The notes beneath the pieces are model-generated. The model searched no databases, was not told the DNA's origin, and was given only the letters and a program-made list of their open reading frames with translations. Shown one piece after another: positions 45,601 to 58,500 of a DNA stretch of 64,000 nucleotides. This DNA is from Pontederia crassipes. Its lineage: Eukaryota > Streptophyta > Magnoliopsida > Commelinales > Pontederiaceae. Position 1 is the stretch's first letter. Every line of letters starts with the position of its first letter. The position numbers were made by a program, and so were the translations under genes. The DNA lies in NCBI GenBank assembly GCA_030549335.1, contig CM060187.1, positions 54,022,203 through 54,086,202 on the forward strand. Direction: 5' to 3'.

Positions 45601-46239
45601 TTCATGGCACATAGTTTCTACTATGTGATAAACTTTGGCATACGACTTCATCCAGAAAGAAATCAACCTACTTTACCAATAACCTATTCACCTGTTGTTT
45701 TGGGAACGATATTGGAAATAAGAGGTTATCTACTGCCAAGCCATTAAAGTTATCCGCCAAACCAAGAATTTACTTTCTATCGTAATGATCATAGCACGAG
45801 GGAATAAAATAATCAAAGAACAAAAGAGAAAGCATCGAGTCATATATGTAAATATAGGCATCGAGTCATATATAAAAGAACAAAAGAGAAAGCACAAGGC
45901 AAAAGGGAGACTACCTGCGTCGAACATCATCGGAGTCTTCGTCGGGGAGCATCTCTGGCATGCCGTCGTAGACCCTGTTGGCGCCTCCATCGGCGAACAC
46001 CCGCATCTTCGCTGCCCCATAAAAAAATTATTATAGAAAGGTCCCACGAACGCAACAACACATACAAAGGGGTAGGAACGGAGGAGAAGGTCACCATTGT
46101 CCCAGAGGAGAGGGGCGAAGCGAGGGATGCGCTGGTTGAGCACCACCAGGGCGTACGTCAGCGCTGGACCATCAGCGGCCGCCGCCGGGGAGACAGAGGG
46201 CGCCAGCAGAAATCTTGAGCCGTGCCTCATCACCTCCAT
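42699..46239 (-). CDS. TPK: Thiamine pyrophosphokinase
   Basis: Six exons: 46239-46095, 46011-45915, 45006-44934, 44042-43944, 43168-42919 and 42820-42699. They join to 786 nt, 261 residues, close to the usual plant length of about 265. The enzyme transfers pyrophosphate from ATP to thiamine to give thiamine diphosphate, the active cofactor, in the cytosol. Catalytic-domain motifs are all present: YALVVLNQRIPRF near the start, DGGANR (56-61), KGDMDS (88-93), DQDTTDLHKC (115-124) and GALGGRFDHE (about 145-154). The C-terminal thiamine-binding domain includes LLSDDCLIHLLPKTHSHEI, PHCGLIPVG and MSFGGLVSTSNLV, and the protein ends LLWTISIKKDV. Every junction is GT-AG. M4 (46230) is an alternative start. 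An RTE tail lies in the fourth intron (43169-43943) and a compound microsatellite in the second (45007-45914). The upstream region to about 46360 is GC-rich, as expected for a promoter and leader. Confidence 0.95.
43218..43264 (+). mobile_element. 47-bp RTE LINE tail in a TPK intron
   Basis: Flanked by gtcatttatcaatca at 43203-43217 and 43265-43279 (16 bp if the preceding t is counted). The insert is gccgaccccacctagtggga, then taaggc and a long (TTG)n tail. It is antisense to the TPK gene. Confidence 0.9.
45320..45392. repeat. Compound microsatellite in a TPK intron
   Basis: A (TA)n run is followed by (CCCAC)n-like, (CA)n and an A-rich run, all within about 70 bp. Confidence 0.9.
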
Positions 46240-46360
46240 TAGGCTCTCGACAGCTTACGTGCGCGGACACGGCGTCGGCGTCCGGCGGAGGGTGGCCACC
46301 GGCGGTGAGGGAGCGACGACCGAGGAGCGAGAAAAAGGATTGGGATGACCAACTGTTCAA

Positions 46361-46894
46361 AAGTATGTTTTTTTTCTTTTAAATGGCAATTTACTGCAAA
46401 ATATATGTAAAGATATGTCGTCTTATATGGAGACATGTAAGCTCTTATTATTATATTTTGTTTAACAATATGTAGAAACAGATTATTAATTAGAATTCTA
46501 TTAATTTTATTCTCTTTTTATCATTCATTTCAAACTTTTAATTTTATTTATTTGGATCTTTAAATAAGTCTAAATAATTTTATTATTACATGCTCGATTC
46601 ATATTAAATTTATTTTAAAAATATGTGGTTAACTTAAATTCATTATTATTATTATTATTGGTTCCATTATTATTTAAATGTAGTATACGTGTACACTAGG
46701 AAATCATATAATTCTTAATGTACTATATATACTAGTTTTATCCTGATGTAAATTTCTCCTCAAATTCAGAATTCACTGGATAACGTTTTCATGTGCTGCA
46801 TTTATTACAGCTGCACTTCTTTAAGTATTAAATGTTTTAATATTGATAACTCATCATATATGATAACTTATTTTATTCCAACTTCTTCCGCTTC

Positions 46895-46953
<59 letters not shown>

Positions 46954-48945
46954 TGAATGCGATGTAATTTATATTGAATTGGATGTTTCAACAAAAAAGT
47001 AGAATTAATCGATTTAGGCAGTGGCATGACACCTTGGATTTTGATTTTTGACCAAAAAGAGGATACAATAATTTTCTATTTAAAAAAAAAATGCTCCACA
47101 ATCCACATGGTATGTTTTTTCCTATTATGGCGGTGGCCAACTGTCCGTGATGATCTCAACTTATATATAATATTATTCTTTGCATTGGATGAATGATGCA
47201 CATTGACGCCTAACAAATTAAAAACAATCGCGATTCTTTCTAAATTTTCGGTGTATAATTGAATTGACTTTAAGTCATATTTGGTTAAAGTAAAAATTGA
47301 TGATAAAAAATAAAGTGATTAATATGATAGAAAAAAATAGTTGTGATGGATAAATTTTTCATGAGTTTTGAATTAAAAAAATTATTATAATTGAGAAGTA
47401 TAATTTTATTATTAATTAAAATAAAATTATAAAATGAAAATTTAATAAAAAAATATATTATTTTAACCATAAAAAATATTTTTAAAATAAATTATATTTA
47501 ATGAAATATTAAATTTTTAATGAATAATAAATAATATTATATTAATCTCTTATTAAAATTAGTTTATATTTATTAAATAATTTATTTTTATAAATATATG
47601 GTGCGAGAGAAAAAGAAAAAGAAAAAAAAATGAATTTTGAAAAAAAAACATCACCTCAAAGTCAAATGAAAAAAATGGAGTACCTCCAAGTTCCACCATT
47701 TTTTTATGAAATCAGAAAGATGAAATCAGAGTCACATGATCCCGGTTTCACCATAGTTGTTTCCGTCCCGAAATTTAATTCAGGGGCGGTGTTTGGTGGA
47801 ATCGGACGGAACAAGGGCGTGGTTTCGCAAACAAACAGGCCCTAAGGGGTGAACCCGAACGACTCGAAGCATGGTCGGGTCAAATACGAGTTGAGAAAAC
47901 TCAATTCGAGTCGAGTAATTATTTTTTTAACATTTTTATTTAAACTGAATCTTATATTTAATTTAAAATTTTAAAATATTAAAATAGATTGTTTTAAATA
48001 TGTGAATAACATTTAGATATTTAGGAAACTTAATTTATGCTATAAAATAAATATTAAAATATCTTTTATATTAAATAAAATATAAAATAGTGAGAAAAAA
48101 AGAAAAAAAAATTGATGATCGAATAATCCGACCATCCGACCCGATCCGACTCGAATTGAGTCAAATTTGTCTGTCAAAGAAGCTTTAACCCAACCCGATC
48201 TGACCAACTTTGTTCCGGTCAGATCGAATTTGTTTACGGATTGGGTCGAACCATACTTTTATATCAAACAATAGCATTAGGTGAAATCATATAAAATTAT
48301 TTTGTTACAATTATGTGAAATAAAGTGTTCGAAAGCCTCTTTATTAAGAGTATAGGTCATAAAGTTGATTGATTTAATTGAATTTTGATTCAAAAAGTAC
48401 ATGTAAATCTGTAACAGATTTGTTTATACATGTAAATGAATTGTTAATGATGAATTATAGTTTACTAAATTAAAATGACTTTACGTATATAATGTCACAT
48501 CAAATAATTTAAATAATTATCTGTTCTTAGATTTTGATTCTATATAAATTCTTTTTGAATCTACCTTCGTATACCTCTTTTTTAACCCTTATTTAAGAAA
48601 GAAAGATCACCAGCTAATTTGAATTGGATATAACTTATAAGATCCTTAGTAGACCCATACTTCTTTTTTTATTGTTTAAATACCGACAAATAGCGTGATT
48701 ATAATTTATATACTCCTTGAAATTATAATTTCAAAATTTAGACTTAATTTTTATTTTGTAATTATATAATATTTTTAAATTTCACATTTCTCTATCCAAT
48801 AGTGCTTTTTTTCAACGGGACAACCGTTACTGAAAAAGTTTACTATTAGTTAGGGGTCAGCAATCCAACCAATGACTCCAAACGAATATTTAGGGAATAT
48901 ATATGTGAAAATAAATCATATTTCAAATGTTTTCATTTTCTAACA
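46361..48945. other. AT-rich intergenic DNA with an (AAT)n repeat and a possible Tourist-like MITE
   Basis: An (AAT)n microsatellite spans 46897-46953. 47274-47842 has loosely inverted ends (gtcatatttggtt, and aacaaacaggccc) with TAA on both sides, a weak Tourist-like candidate. 47850-48260 has gggtcgggtca-type motifs near both ends, as in decayed hAT MITEs. No gene. Confidence 0.4.
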
Positions 48946-48950
48946 AATGT

Positions 48951-49260
48951 TGTAATGACCTAAGGTTTAAGGATTAAGATGATCTCATTGAATAGTCTTA
49001 TATAGGCAAAATACGGAGGTTGTCATGGGCGGCTTATATGTAGCTACCCCCTTCACCTATCAAAACGCGTTTTAAATTCGTGCGGGCAAAAAACTCAAAG
49101 CGAACAATATCTTGATTGGGCCGGGGTGTTACAGAATGGTATCAGCTCACTTGAGCCATGTGGGAAACACAGAGGTGGTCAACCCCTTCACCTATCAAGA
49201 CGCGTTTTAAATTCGTACGGGTCAAAAGCCCAAAGCGATGATTGGGCCGAGGGTGTTACA
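48951..49260 (+). mobile_element. Miniature LTR element (TRIM-like) with 5-bp target duplication
   Basis: 48951-49133 starts tgtaatgacc and ends gggtgttaca, and is directly followed by tggtatcag. That matches the first nine bases of the usual initiator-tRNA-Met primer-binding site. A second, 5'-shortened LTR end (cgcgttttaaattcgtacgg, then gggtgttaca) closes at 49260. The perfect 5-mer aatgt flanks the whole (48946-48950 and 49261-49265). At 310 bp with almost no interior it resembles a TRIM that has lost part of its right LTR. Confidence 0.7.
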
Positions 49261-49923
49261 AATGTCCTCTGTAAAAGTTTTTTTTACATCCACAAGATCA
49301 TCTTTCCTGCTCTTCTGTTTGCATGATCTGACAGCATCAAAGTTTTATTTGCACAAATTAACATTTTTCTTGCACAAATTAGTTTTCTTTTAAACAAGAT
49401 TTGCACCATGTCTCAGTCTTCTCTCTATGACCAAGTTAAATTTAAAATGAAGAATAAGCAAATAGAAATCATGTGCTAAACTATTGGCTTGATATCATGA
49501 ACCCATGACAACATACCAGTGGAAGTAATGGTATCAGCTCACTTGAGCCACGTGGGAAACACAGAGGTGGTCAATTCCTTCACCTATCAAGACGCGTTTT
49601 AAATTCGTGCGGACCAAAAGTCCAAAGCGATGATTGGGCCGAGGGTGTTACAAATGTCCTCTGTAAAAGTTTTTTTTACATTCACAAGATCATCTTTCCT
49701 GCTCTTCTGTTTGCATGATCTGACAGCATCAAAGTTTTATCTGCGCAAATTAACATTTTTCTTGCACAAATTAGTTTTCTTTTAAACAAGATTTGCACCA
49801 TGTCTCAGTCTTCTCTCTATGACCAAGTTAAATTTAAAATGAAGAATAAGCAAATAGAAATCATGTGCTAAACTATTGGCTTGATATCATGAACCCATGA
49901 CAACATACCAGTGGAAGTAATGG
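49135..49923 (+). repeat. 392-bp tandem duplication
   Basis: 49135-49526 and 49527-49918 are near-identical direct copies. The unit begins in the interior of the TRIM-like element and runs through its right LTR end into 266 bp of flanking DNA. The 5-mer aatgg occurs at both unit starts and again at 49919-49923, so the junction shows 5 bp of microhomology. The few differences (for example catgtggg and cacgtggg) point to a fairly recent event. Confidence 0.92.
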
Positions 49924-50123
49924 CACCTCCTAAGTGAAAAGTTTGCAAGACGAAGGAAGTTAGGCAAAAGCGCTAAAGCAGAGTGCACTTGTCCCTGCTT
50001 CATCTCAAGATGCTTGATCATTGACCATGCATAGCAAAAGTATAATCGTGATGGTTTTTTAGATCTCATCTTGTAAGCTTCTAGTGCTGAGTTGAGAAAA
50101 CCAGCTATTGGTATGAAATGCAA
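49900..50123 (-). pseudogene. Unidentified exon-like relic
   Basis: The minus strand is open and protein-like, with AYKMRSKKPSRLYFCYAWSM and GQVHSALALLPNFLRLANF, and ends at a reasonable donor (cttccactg then gtatgttg). I do not recognise the family; it may be a helical-repeat protein. No joining exon was found next to it, although 52100-52048 on the same strand (EPILGLSNCILNDGEEI before gtaagag) is another exon-like piece. Either a decayed gene or two exons of a gene I cannot assemble. Confidence 0.3.
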
Positions 50124-52767
50124 TTTACATGGAGTCAGATAAGAGATTTCGTTTTTTTTATTCTGTATAAATGCAATTTTCTTCTCAAATTTAGTGATTA
50201 TTTCAGAAATATCTCAAAGTGGTTGAAGTGAGTAGGTGAATATACACCCAGCACAAGGATTATAGATGAAGGAAAGGTGAAAGGACAATACACAATGTGG
50301 TTCAGTGTTCTGAGTTGATGCACTACAAAAACGATTTACTTCTGATTGATGATCACAGATGGAGATAAGGATTATCATTAAACTTTTAAGAAAAACTGAA
50401 GAATGGTTTCCTTAAATTGAATCCAAAAGATCTTCTAATGTCCTTCACGGTCAAAACTTAAGAAGTTGAATCTTCCAGTTGGTCTTGAGTTCGACAAAAT
50501 ATAGTTCACGTACTACATTATCATAAGAAAATCAGATAATGCTATTTGTATTATAGAGAAAAATACGAACTGTTGAAGTTATAGACTGCTGAATTATGCA
50601 TCATTAGAGCTATGAGAAAGAATATTACAAATAAAAACCCGAAGGAGAAGAAATCCAACTTATAAAAAAAGCAAAAGAGAAGTGAGTATCAATCAGGCAT
50701 AAGATATTTGTTGATCGCTTTGTACTATGGAACATGTCCTTCATTCGGAGTTAGGAATTTGCTTGGCCCTTTCTCACATAGTCATTGTCATGAAGTGACT
50801 GATTTCGAGAAAAGAATAGGCAAAAGATACAGAATATGCTGCTGACTTGTAGCTAGCAACTAACTACATCAATCTCGTGCTGAATTGCTGATTATTATTA
50901 GAAGCATGAAAGTAATCATATTTTTTTATAAAATATTTAGCTCATTACATGACAAGGAACATGTGGAATTGAAGACTTTAAAACTGATCTGCTCTTTTTG
51001 GTAGCAATTCCGAGGGAATAGATTAGCAAATGTCATGTCAGCAAAGCAATGCTATACTCATGCGTATTCTTATCTGATCGAAGTTGATCCTTCTTATCGG
51101 TTCCTAATTAGTTAATGTTATGGTGTCAAGCCACCCTTAAGATGCAAAGTTCTGTGCATTTTGTTATACATGATTATTACAATGGGGCTTGAAGTTATAG
51201 TCAATCCTAAACTTTGTCTTGTTTCATCCCTGAAACCTGTCCAGAAAACACTGATTTTGATTTTCGTCAAAAACTGCGGATGGTACTTCCTTTTCTAACA
51301 AAGAATTATGACTTTAGGTTATACATGAGGCCATGAGGGCCATACCTGGTGCAAAGTAAAATTTAGAATTCAGATCGACAAATAACTTCTGGACTGAAGT
51401 CCCTATTATACTCAGGGACTAAGTTAATTCCTAATAGCTAACAAGTATAATATTATGTCTTCTTACATATACAATTAGGGAAAAAATATTATGAGAATAA
51501 AGTTTTTCTCATTTTAAAAGTTCATGGCACTTATCAATGAAAAGAAGAATGCTGCACATAACATATTCTTACTTAATATTACAGGTTCAATAGTAGTTAA
51601 CAAGTTATTCAGAAGGCAAATGACTCTTTAAGCAAGATCTCGTCATTAGGAAACTCTGCAACAGTTAAAAATCACCTTCTAGTGTTCAATGTCACCTTCT
51701 AAGTCCTTATATGTGACATGGAATTAGACTTCTGTTTATCATCATCCTTTTATAATTAACTAATCAAGAAACTAAGAAAGTAAGAAACATGGTCAGCAGC
51801 ACATGCATAGCAAATGCTACAACAATTAAATTAAGAAGCTTGAACATCTCTACGTTTAGATTTTGATATACTATGATTCATTATGCCATGTGTCAGTATG
51901 GCAGCTGCAGGACGGCAAAAAAATATCAGAAAATTATGTGATGTGTTGAGATTTCCTCCGTACTTCGTCATCTTGGTTGTAAACAATAATTGACATGCTT
52001 TCGTGATAGGATATATAAGTTATTTATGAACTGTACTGGACGTGCATCTCTTACCTAATTTCTTCACCATCATTCAGTATGCAGTTGCTGAGGCCTAAGA
52101 TTGGCTCTTGTATAGCAAGAAGACAGCATTTGGAATAGAGAAGTATAAAGAGAAGACGTATGTTCTAAAATGATGAGAGCGGTGTAAAGACTAATCTAAA
52201 ATTATTTAAATGGACTATTTCAGATTCCTACTATGTTTTGTCTTGTTCAACTTGGCAAATTTGATTGGAGATGGATGACTTTCTCTTACCTATATCTTAA
52301 TAAACTTCGTTGATCATTAATGCATGTTAACAATTTTTTTAAAAATTTTGGATAAGTCACCCAATTCATGAGCTTGATTAAGTCTGTTCAGTTGTGTCTA
52401 CAAATGAATCATGTCTCAGGAAATTTCCTTCATCTGGTTTCTAGTCTAAAGAATTCCTTAGAACATATCATACCAAGACTATCTCAAAGGCTTACTACAT
52501 AAAATAGTCCATTGACCTGTTAATATATCGTAGATGAAAGGTACTATCAACCATGGAGAATTATGAATACTAGGGGAAATCAGTAGTTTACATTGTGAGG
52601 TGACACATTTTATTAAAAAAATTAAAAAAAAAAAGATGATGGCATGATGGTTGTACTTGATTCTGATTAGTAAATGGATTCCCCTCTTGTTACAGCTACA
52701 AAGCACATATTAAAGTGCTAGTGGCTCATCACCTGAGGACTGTAACAAGATTGCTCCTTTTCCTCAG
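50124..52767. other. Intergenic DNA upstream of the LURP1-related gene
   Basis: Apart from the exon-like piece at about 52048-52100 (minus strand) no gene, RNA or recognised repeat is visible. The last few hundred bases should contain the promoter and leader of the gene starting at 52768. Confidence 0.35.
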
Positions 52768-53614
52768 ATGGCAAAAGTGTTTCCAGCTTCAGTGGCATCA
52801 GTTTCAGATACTTCTTCCTCTTCAATCCACAAAAGTACGGAAAGGGAAGTCTACACCATATGGATGAAGTCCCTTGTGTTAAGTGGAAATGGTTGCACTG
52901 TCTATGACTCCAACGGAAAAATCACCTATCGTGTCGATAATTATGATTCGAGGTGCTGCAGAAAAGTTTATCTCATGGATCATATCGGAAACGTTTTACT
53001 AAAGATAGAGAAAAAGGTACTATTTTTTCTTCTTCCATTTTGTTCCAGAATTCCTTTGCTGATTAGATGCAGTGGCAATTTCTTAATCTTTCTTTAAGAA
53101 AAGCTTTCTCTCTCCTTCCAGCAGAAACTGAGAATCTTTGGTAGATGGGAAGGACACAAGTTCAGTGGTGGTTCACAAGATGATGAGATCACACCATGGT
53201 TCAAGGTCAAAAGACCTTGTGGCTTTCTGGGTTCTGAGCAACAGCTAGCATGTGAATTATGCAGTGGGAATACAAGTTACTTGTGCTATCAGATTAATGG
53301 CTTCTCTAGGAATTCTACATGCAAGATAATAGATGTGTGCACGGGGATTGTTGTGGCAGAGGTGAGAGAAAAGAGTGCTCTTTTCATTCAACGGTGCAAC
53401 TGTTTATGATTTTGTAAATTTTCATTTCTTCTGGTTCTGACATGTTACCTATGATTAATAATTTTGTTTCCTGGTGCAGGTAAAGAGGAAGCATACAGCA
53501 ACAGGGATATCATTGGGTGATGATGTCTTCACTCTGGAGGTTCACCCAAACATAGATCATTCCCTTGTCATGGGGCTGGTCATTGTGTATGGTCTGGTCA
53601 ATCACAACATGTAA
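52768..53614 (+). CDS. LURP1-related (LOR/DUF567) protein
   Basis: Three exons: 52768-53016, 53122-53361 and 53480-53614, giving 624 nt, 207 residues, stop TAA. The family has a tubby-like beta-barrel fold around a central helix. Hallmarks seen are YTIWMKSLVLSGNGCTVYDS, ITYRVDNYDS, VYLMDHIGNVLLKIEKK, GRWEGHKF, and at the end GDDVFTLEVHPNIDHSLVMG followed by LVIVYGL. Length is normal for the family. The founding Arabidopsis gene LURP1 acts in defence against an oomycete; most relatives, including this one, have no proven role. Exon 2 starts at a double acceptor (ccagcag), so splicing at 53122 or 53125 would add or drop one Gln. A polyadenylation-like aataaa lies at 53842-53847. Confidence 0.93.
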
Positions 53615-55367
53615 AATTATTTTGTGTGATGAACAAGAGGCTTTAGGAGAGAGAAAAAGGATCTGAAAGGTTACTGATTTAGCATGTTTGTATACTTACT
53701 ACTAGGGGAGATTTGAGTTTGAAAATCTTTATACTTTTCCATTTCTTAGATGTCCAAATGTTTTTGAAGGACCTGCCTTAGTCAACCCTGAAGCTCTATG
53801 GGTTTTTTTAGGTCCTTTGTACTATATGTTTTGTGAAGGCCAATAAACTTTCTGAGATTTATGTTCTCTCTAAAATGTTTGACATGGCTTAATATCTTCT
53901 TTTTCCATAAAGAATTTTGAGGATTTCTGGATGTGGAGAAGGATTTGGAAAGGGGGAGAATCCCTTCAAATTTATATACAAAAAGAAATATGAAACAAAG
54001 GGACATAAGAAATTACAGTGAAAATTGGATTTAAGTCCTTGAAAAGAGTTGTGAAACTGATCACATCGTTAATGACAATATAACATTGGAGCTTGATTTC
54101 AGTGTCATCCTAGGTCTTATGATCTACAAAGAAGTGATCCAATATAGCTAGTATGTGTACGAAATCCCTTGCTGATTACTTCTGATATGTCATGCAGATT
54201 ATTCAAGTAGTAATGATATCAGAAAAGTAACTTCTGATAAAAATAATACAGGCATTGGTCACCTGGCCACATGGAAATTATGATCTATAATTTCCTCTGT
54301 ATTTTGTGCTCACGCAATTGGTCTTATCTACTTGCTTACTAGATACTATAATCCACATCAGAGGTTTTTAATTTCTGAAATCTTAAACCATTCTTTTACA
54401 TCATGATATTTTTTTTTTTGTGGACCCTACTCGAGACAGGAAAAAACAGAGCAAAGAAAGAAAGAAAAATCAATGATAATATGGTAAGCAATCTTCTTCA
54501 GTCCATTTATGGATAAGCAAAATATCATGATGGGATATGTTGAAACAAGGAATACACAGTTTTATTTGGAGGTTTTGAATTTAATAATTTATATGAAATT
54601 TTAAGCTTTATAAACGTTCTTATATAATATAAAAAGCAAAAGGATGGCCACGCAACTAAGAATTTCGATTGAATTCCTTTCATTTTAACCAGTAGAATAA
54701 TCCTGAGAACAAAGTTATGCTCATAGTGGCATTCATCATCTCATCATCACTGAGATAAAGTGTTTCAAAACTTGAGCACTTTAAATTTTTGTGTTAAGTT
54801 TTCATTCCACTAAGAAAAGTAGTAGCACAAAGACATGGCCTTTGGTGCTGTGTTAAGCAGATGACAAGCCAAAAGACGGAGAAAGGACAGACATGTGAAC
54901 TACTGCTAACCTGAATTACAAAACAATTATTATTATTATGGATATAAAAAGAAATGATAAAGCACAACAAGGGGAATAAGAAAATACAAGCAAAAAATTG
55001 TTGATAATGTCTTTTTTTAGAATTAATGAAAAATCGATTTTATAAGTTTGAGAGCTTGAATCTTTTATTTTAATTCTTTGTTGGGCCTCATTTTTTTCCA
55101 AATATTTCTTATCGAACACTTTTTGTGACCAATCAGCACAGAACACGTGTCCTTCGATCAGATTTGCTAGCGGATCAGCCCTTTGCGCTTTGTTGACCGT
55201 TTTTTTCCCGTCTCCATCTCCAGTAAAAAGCTTCATTTGTTTACCGAAAGGAAGGGCAAAAAAAAAAAAAAAAGATCCCATTTTGTTCTCTCGTCTCCTC
55301 CTCCTCCTCCTAATCATCCCTCCGTGATCCAAAACCCCTAATTAGTACTGTCCGGAGATCCCCCCCA
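53615..55367. other. 3' region of the LURP1-related gene and promoter of the BTB gene
   Basis: No further gene. 53615 to about 53870 is the likely 3'UTR. 54400-55250 is AT-rich with an A-run at 55259-55273 and a (CCT)n stretch at 55296-55311. The latter probably lies in or near the 5' leader of the downstream BTB gene. Confidence 0.45.
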
Positions 55368-55478
55368 ATGCCTCCCATTTGCGTCGGACGCTTTTCCCAG
55401 CCGTCGCCGGGGAAGCCCTCTGCCGTCGGCTGCATCGTCGGAGCAACCGCTTCGTCCGCAGCCGCGGCATTCCCCTGA
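55368..55478 (+). promoter_or_regulatory. Upstream ORF (36 codons) in the BTB gene leader
   Basis: An ATG at 55368 opens a 36-codon frame ending TGA at 55476-55478, 42 bp before the main ATG at 55521. The sequence is GC-rich. If the transcript starts upstream of it, this frame would lower or condition translation of the main protein. Whether it is in the mRNA is not known from sequence. Confidence 0.45.
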
Positions 55479-55520
55479 TCTACCACTCCCGCGCATCCCT
55501 CTTCTCCTCCTCGACATAAA

Positions 55521-58500
55521 ATGGCGCCGCTACCGCCGGTTTCTCGGATCCCCTCGCCGCAACTGCATCACCAGCAGTCGTCGCCGCCGGCCCCGTCCCA
55601 GGGTCTTCTCCAGCTCCAGCAGCAGCAGCAGCAACAGCAGCAGCATACGCCACCGATTCTGGCCTCGGCCGACAACGATCGGAGCAGCGGGGAGCTTCGC
55701 GCTGTCGACTGTAACCTCGCTTCTCTCTGCGACCACATCCAGATGGAGGGTTTCAATGCCGGCGCCTTCTTCGACGTCGTGGTGCAGGCCATGGGCGCCA
55801 CTTACCGGCTCCACCGTCTCATCCTCTCTCGCAGCGCCTACTTCAGGTGCCTATTGTAAATGCTCGTTCTTTAACGCGAAATTACATATTTCTTGCCTTC
55901 TCTATTCATGAATGCTGTACAGGTATATATTGAATATTAGTAGCGATTTACAATACTTTATCATAATTTACATATTTGGTTTTATGTTACCGAATTTCTG
56001 GCATTCTTGAACCATTAATATATAGAATATAATCTCACTCTTTTTTTTGTAATTGGAATATAAATTTCATCCTCTCATTTTTATTACTGATGTATATTAC
56101 ATTCTTTAAGTTAGCTAGCAGTCTGCTCTTGCTTAGAAACCGTATAAACCGTTCTATAAATCTCCTGTTGCTTGTTCATTAGATACTTACTCAAAGGAAC
56201 TCCATGAAGGGCATGCCATAAACTATTTCCTAGTACTCTCTTAATTCAAGACTGTTATTGTCAGGAACATGCTCCATGGTCCTTGGAAGGAGGCTGGTTC
56301 CCCGACCATTGTGTTGCAAATTGATGATCCCAATGTAAACTCAGAAGCTATAGCAACGGGCCTAGCATACTTATATGGACATCATCCCAAGCTTAATGAC
56401 AAAAATGCATTTCGCGTTCTTGCTGCTGCTTCCTTTCTTGACCTTCAGGTAGTGTTTATGAGGTCATCCTAGTTACCCCAGAAATAATTTTGACTTCTTA
56501 GTTTTTTTACTTGGCAGGATCTTTGTGCTATTTGCACAGATTTTATCATTTCTGAGCTCTGGACTTCAAACTTTTTGGCATATCAAGTAGGTTATTTTGT
56601 CTTCTTTTCTGCAGAAGTGAGTCAAAATGCATGATGTTAGGTTGTAGTTGTTATGGGTTGTAACCACTTGGATTATGAATCAGGTGTTTGCAGAGAGTCA
56701 AGACTACGGAATACATGGTGAGCGTGTTAGAAATGCATGTTGGGGATACCTTTGTCAAAGTGCAACCACAGAGCTGAGAGAGGTGAGCAAAATGGTGCAT
56801 TGATTCGCTGATGTTCCAGCTAATCAGAAATATATGTAGGTATTCATACTTAAGCTGTTTGTGCACATATCATGCGTATAGAGGGGATAGATGAAAAGTT
56901 AAATAGCTTATGAAAGCATGTGAATGTCTAAAAAGGCAATTAGTAGGAACTTGGGGTGCTCATGTTGCATGTGCTAGCATTTTTATACTGGTAATACCTA
57001 GAGCGGATAAACAATGAATGCAACTATTTATGGAAGTAGGCACAATGACATCAATTCAATTACGAGAAGGGTAAAGCAAAATATGGATTACTGTGCAGCC
57101 CTCCCTCTTTTGCTGCTCTCTTCTTGAGAGCTTTCACTTGTACATGTTGTTTTTTGCCACAGCTATATATATATCTGGATGACAACTTCAACTTTTGGTT
57201 GTCATCCTTTTCTCTCCCAAAAAAAGAAAAGATATGGAATATGCTTTAATTACTTCTGAGGCAAAAGAAAGCTCCAGTAATATGTCAACACCTTTGGTTT
57301 ACTGTAGAATGTCTTAATAACTACAGGTAATCTTTTGGGACCCTTTAAATTGTCAGTAATGCCAAACACTTTCTTTTTATGAAAGCAGCAATGGCTAACT
57401 TACTTTAAGTTCCCCCTAAAAAAAACTTGCTTTCGTTGATAAACAAGAAGAAAATTGGATCTCCTCAGAAGAAAAAAAAGAAGAAAATTGGAAAAGGTAC
57501 TATTTATGTGATTTTATTATAATTCATACATATTGGCAGAAACTTGAAATCCTATGATGGATTGATGGTAAGTATGACAAATGCATTTTCATGGAAGAGT
57601 TTTTGTTTGAAGAGTGATGTGTTAAAAAATAGAAAAAAACTCCTCTAATTAAAAACCATGTGAACCATGCAATGTAACAAAATTTTTCAGTGTGTCACAC
57701 AGGTGAGAACTGGCATATTATGGATAATATAGATGACATATGTTCTCAGTTCTTTCCAATTGGTTATAATTTATTTCTTTCTTCTCTGTAAAGAGTTACT
57801 GCTCTAAATACCAATCAAACAAAACAAAACTTGTAAATGAAAGGAATGGAAATGTCATTATGGAGGGTGTCAATGCTCTCCTACAAAATAAAAATTACAT
57901 GATGGATGGCAGTAGATGCCCTCCCGAGGAGCACATTTGATGCATATGAGTCAGGCATCATCACGAGCTTCTCACCCACACCTGGCATAGGCAATTTGAT
58001 TCCACTCTAGTAGGTCGATGACATACTCTTCTCTGTCGAGGGTTCCAGGCAGGAGTTTGCTATTTTGGTGAAGCTCTTCGGGACAATTTCCGGCTTACAG
58101 ATAAATCATGCTAAATCATCCCTCATTTCCATTTGGTATGATATCTCAGAAGGCAATCCACTGTGTTGAGGAGTCACACACTTGTCCAGGGCTCTCCCGA
58201 TCACTTATCTTGGTTTGCCTCTATTCGATTGTTATATCGGCTCACAGAGGTGGACTTCAATCATCGAGCAGATGGATCACATATTACAGGGTTAAAACTT
58301 GAGACTACTTTCACAGGGGGTGTGGGTTTGGTCAATTGGTCCTTCTCAGATCCTTCCTCTCCTCTTGTCCTACCTATTATATGGAAGTGTTGAGAATGAA
58401 AATAGTTGTGGAACGATAACCTAACTCATTGTGAGGATTCTTCTGGCACGATTGTGGCACAAGGAGACGGGGTGTGCGATTGATTGCATGGCAGAGCCCG

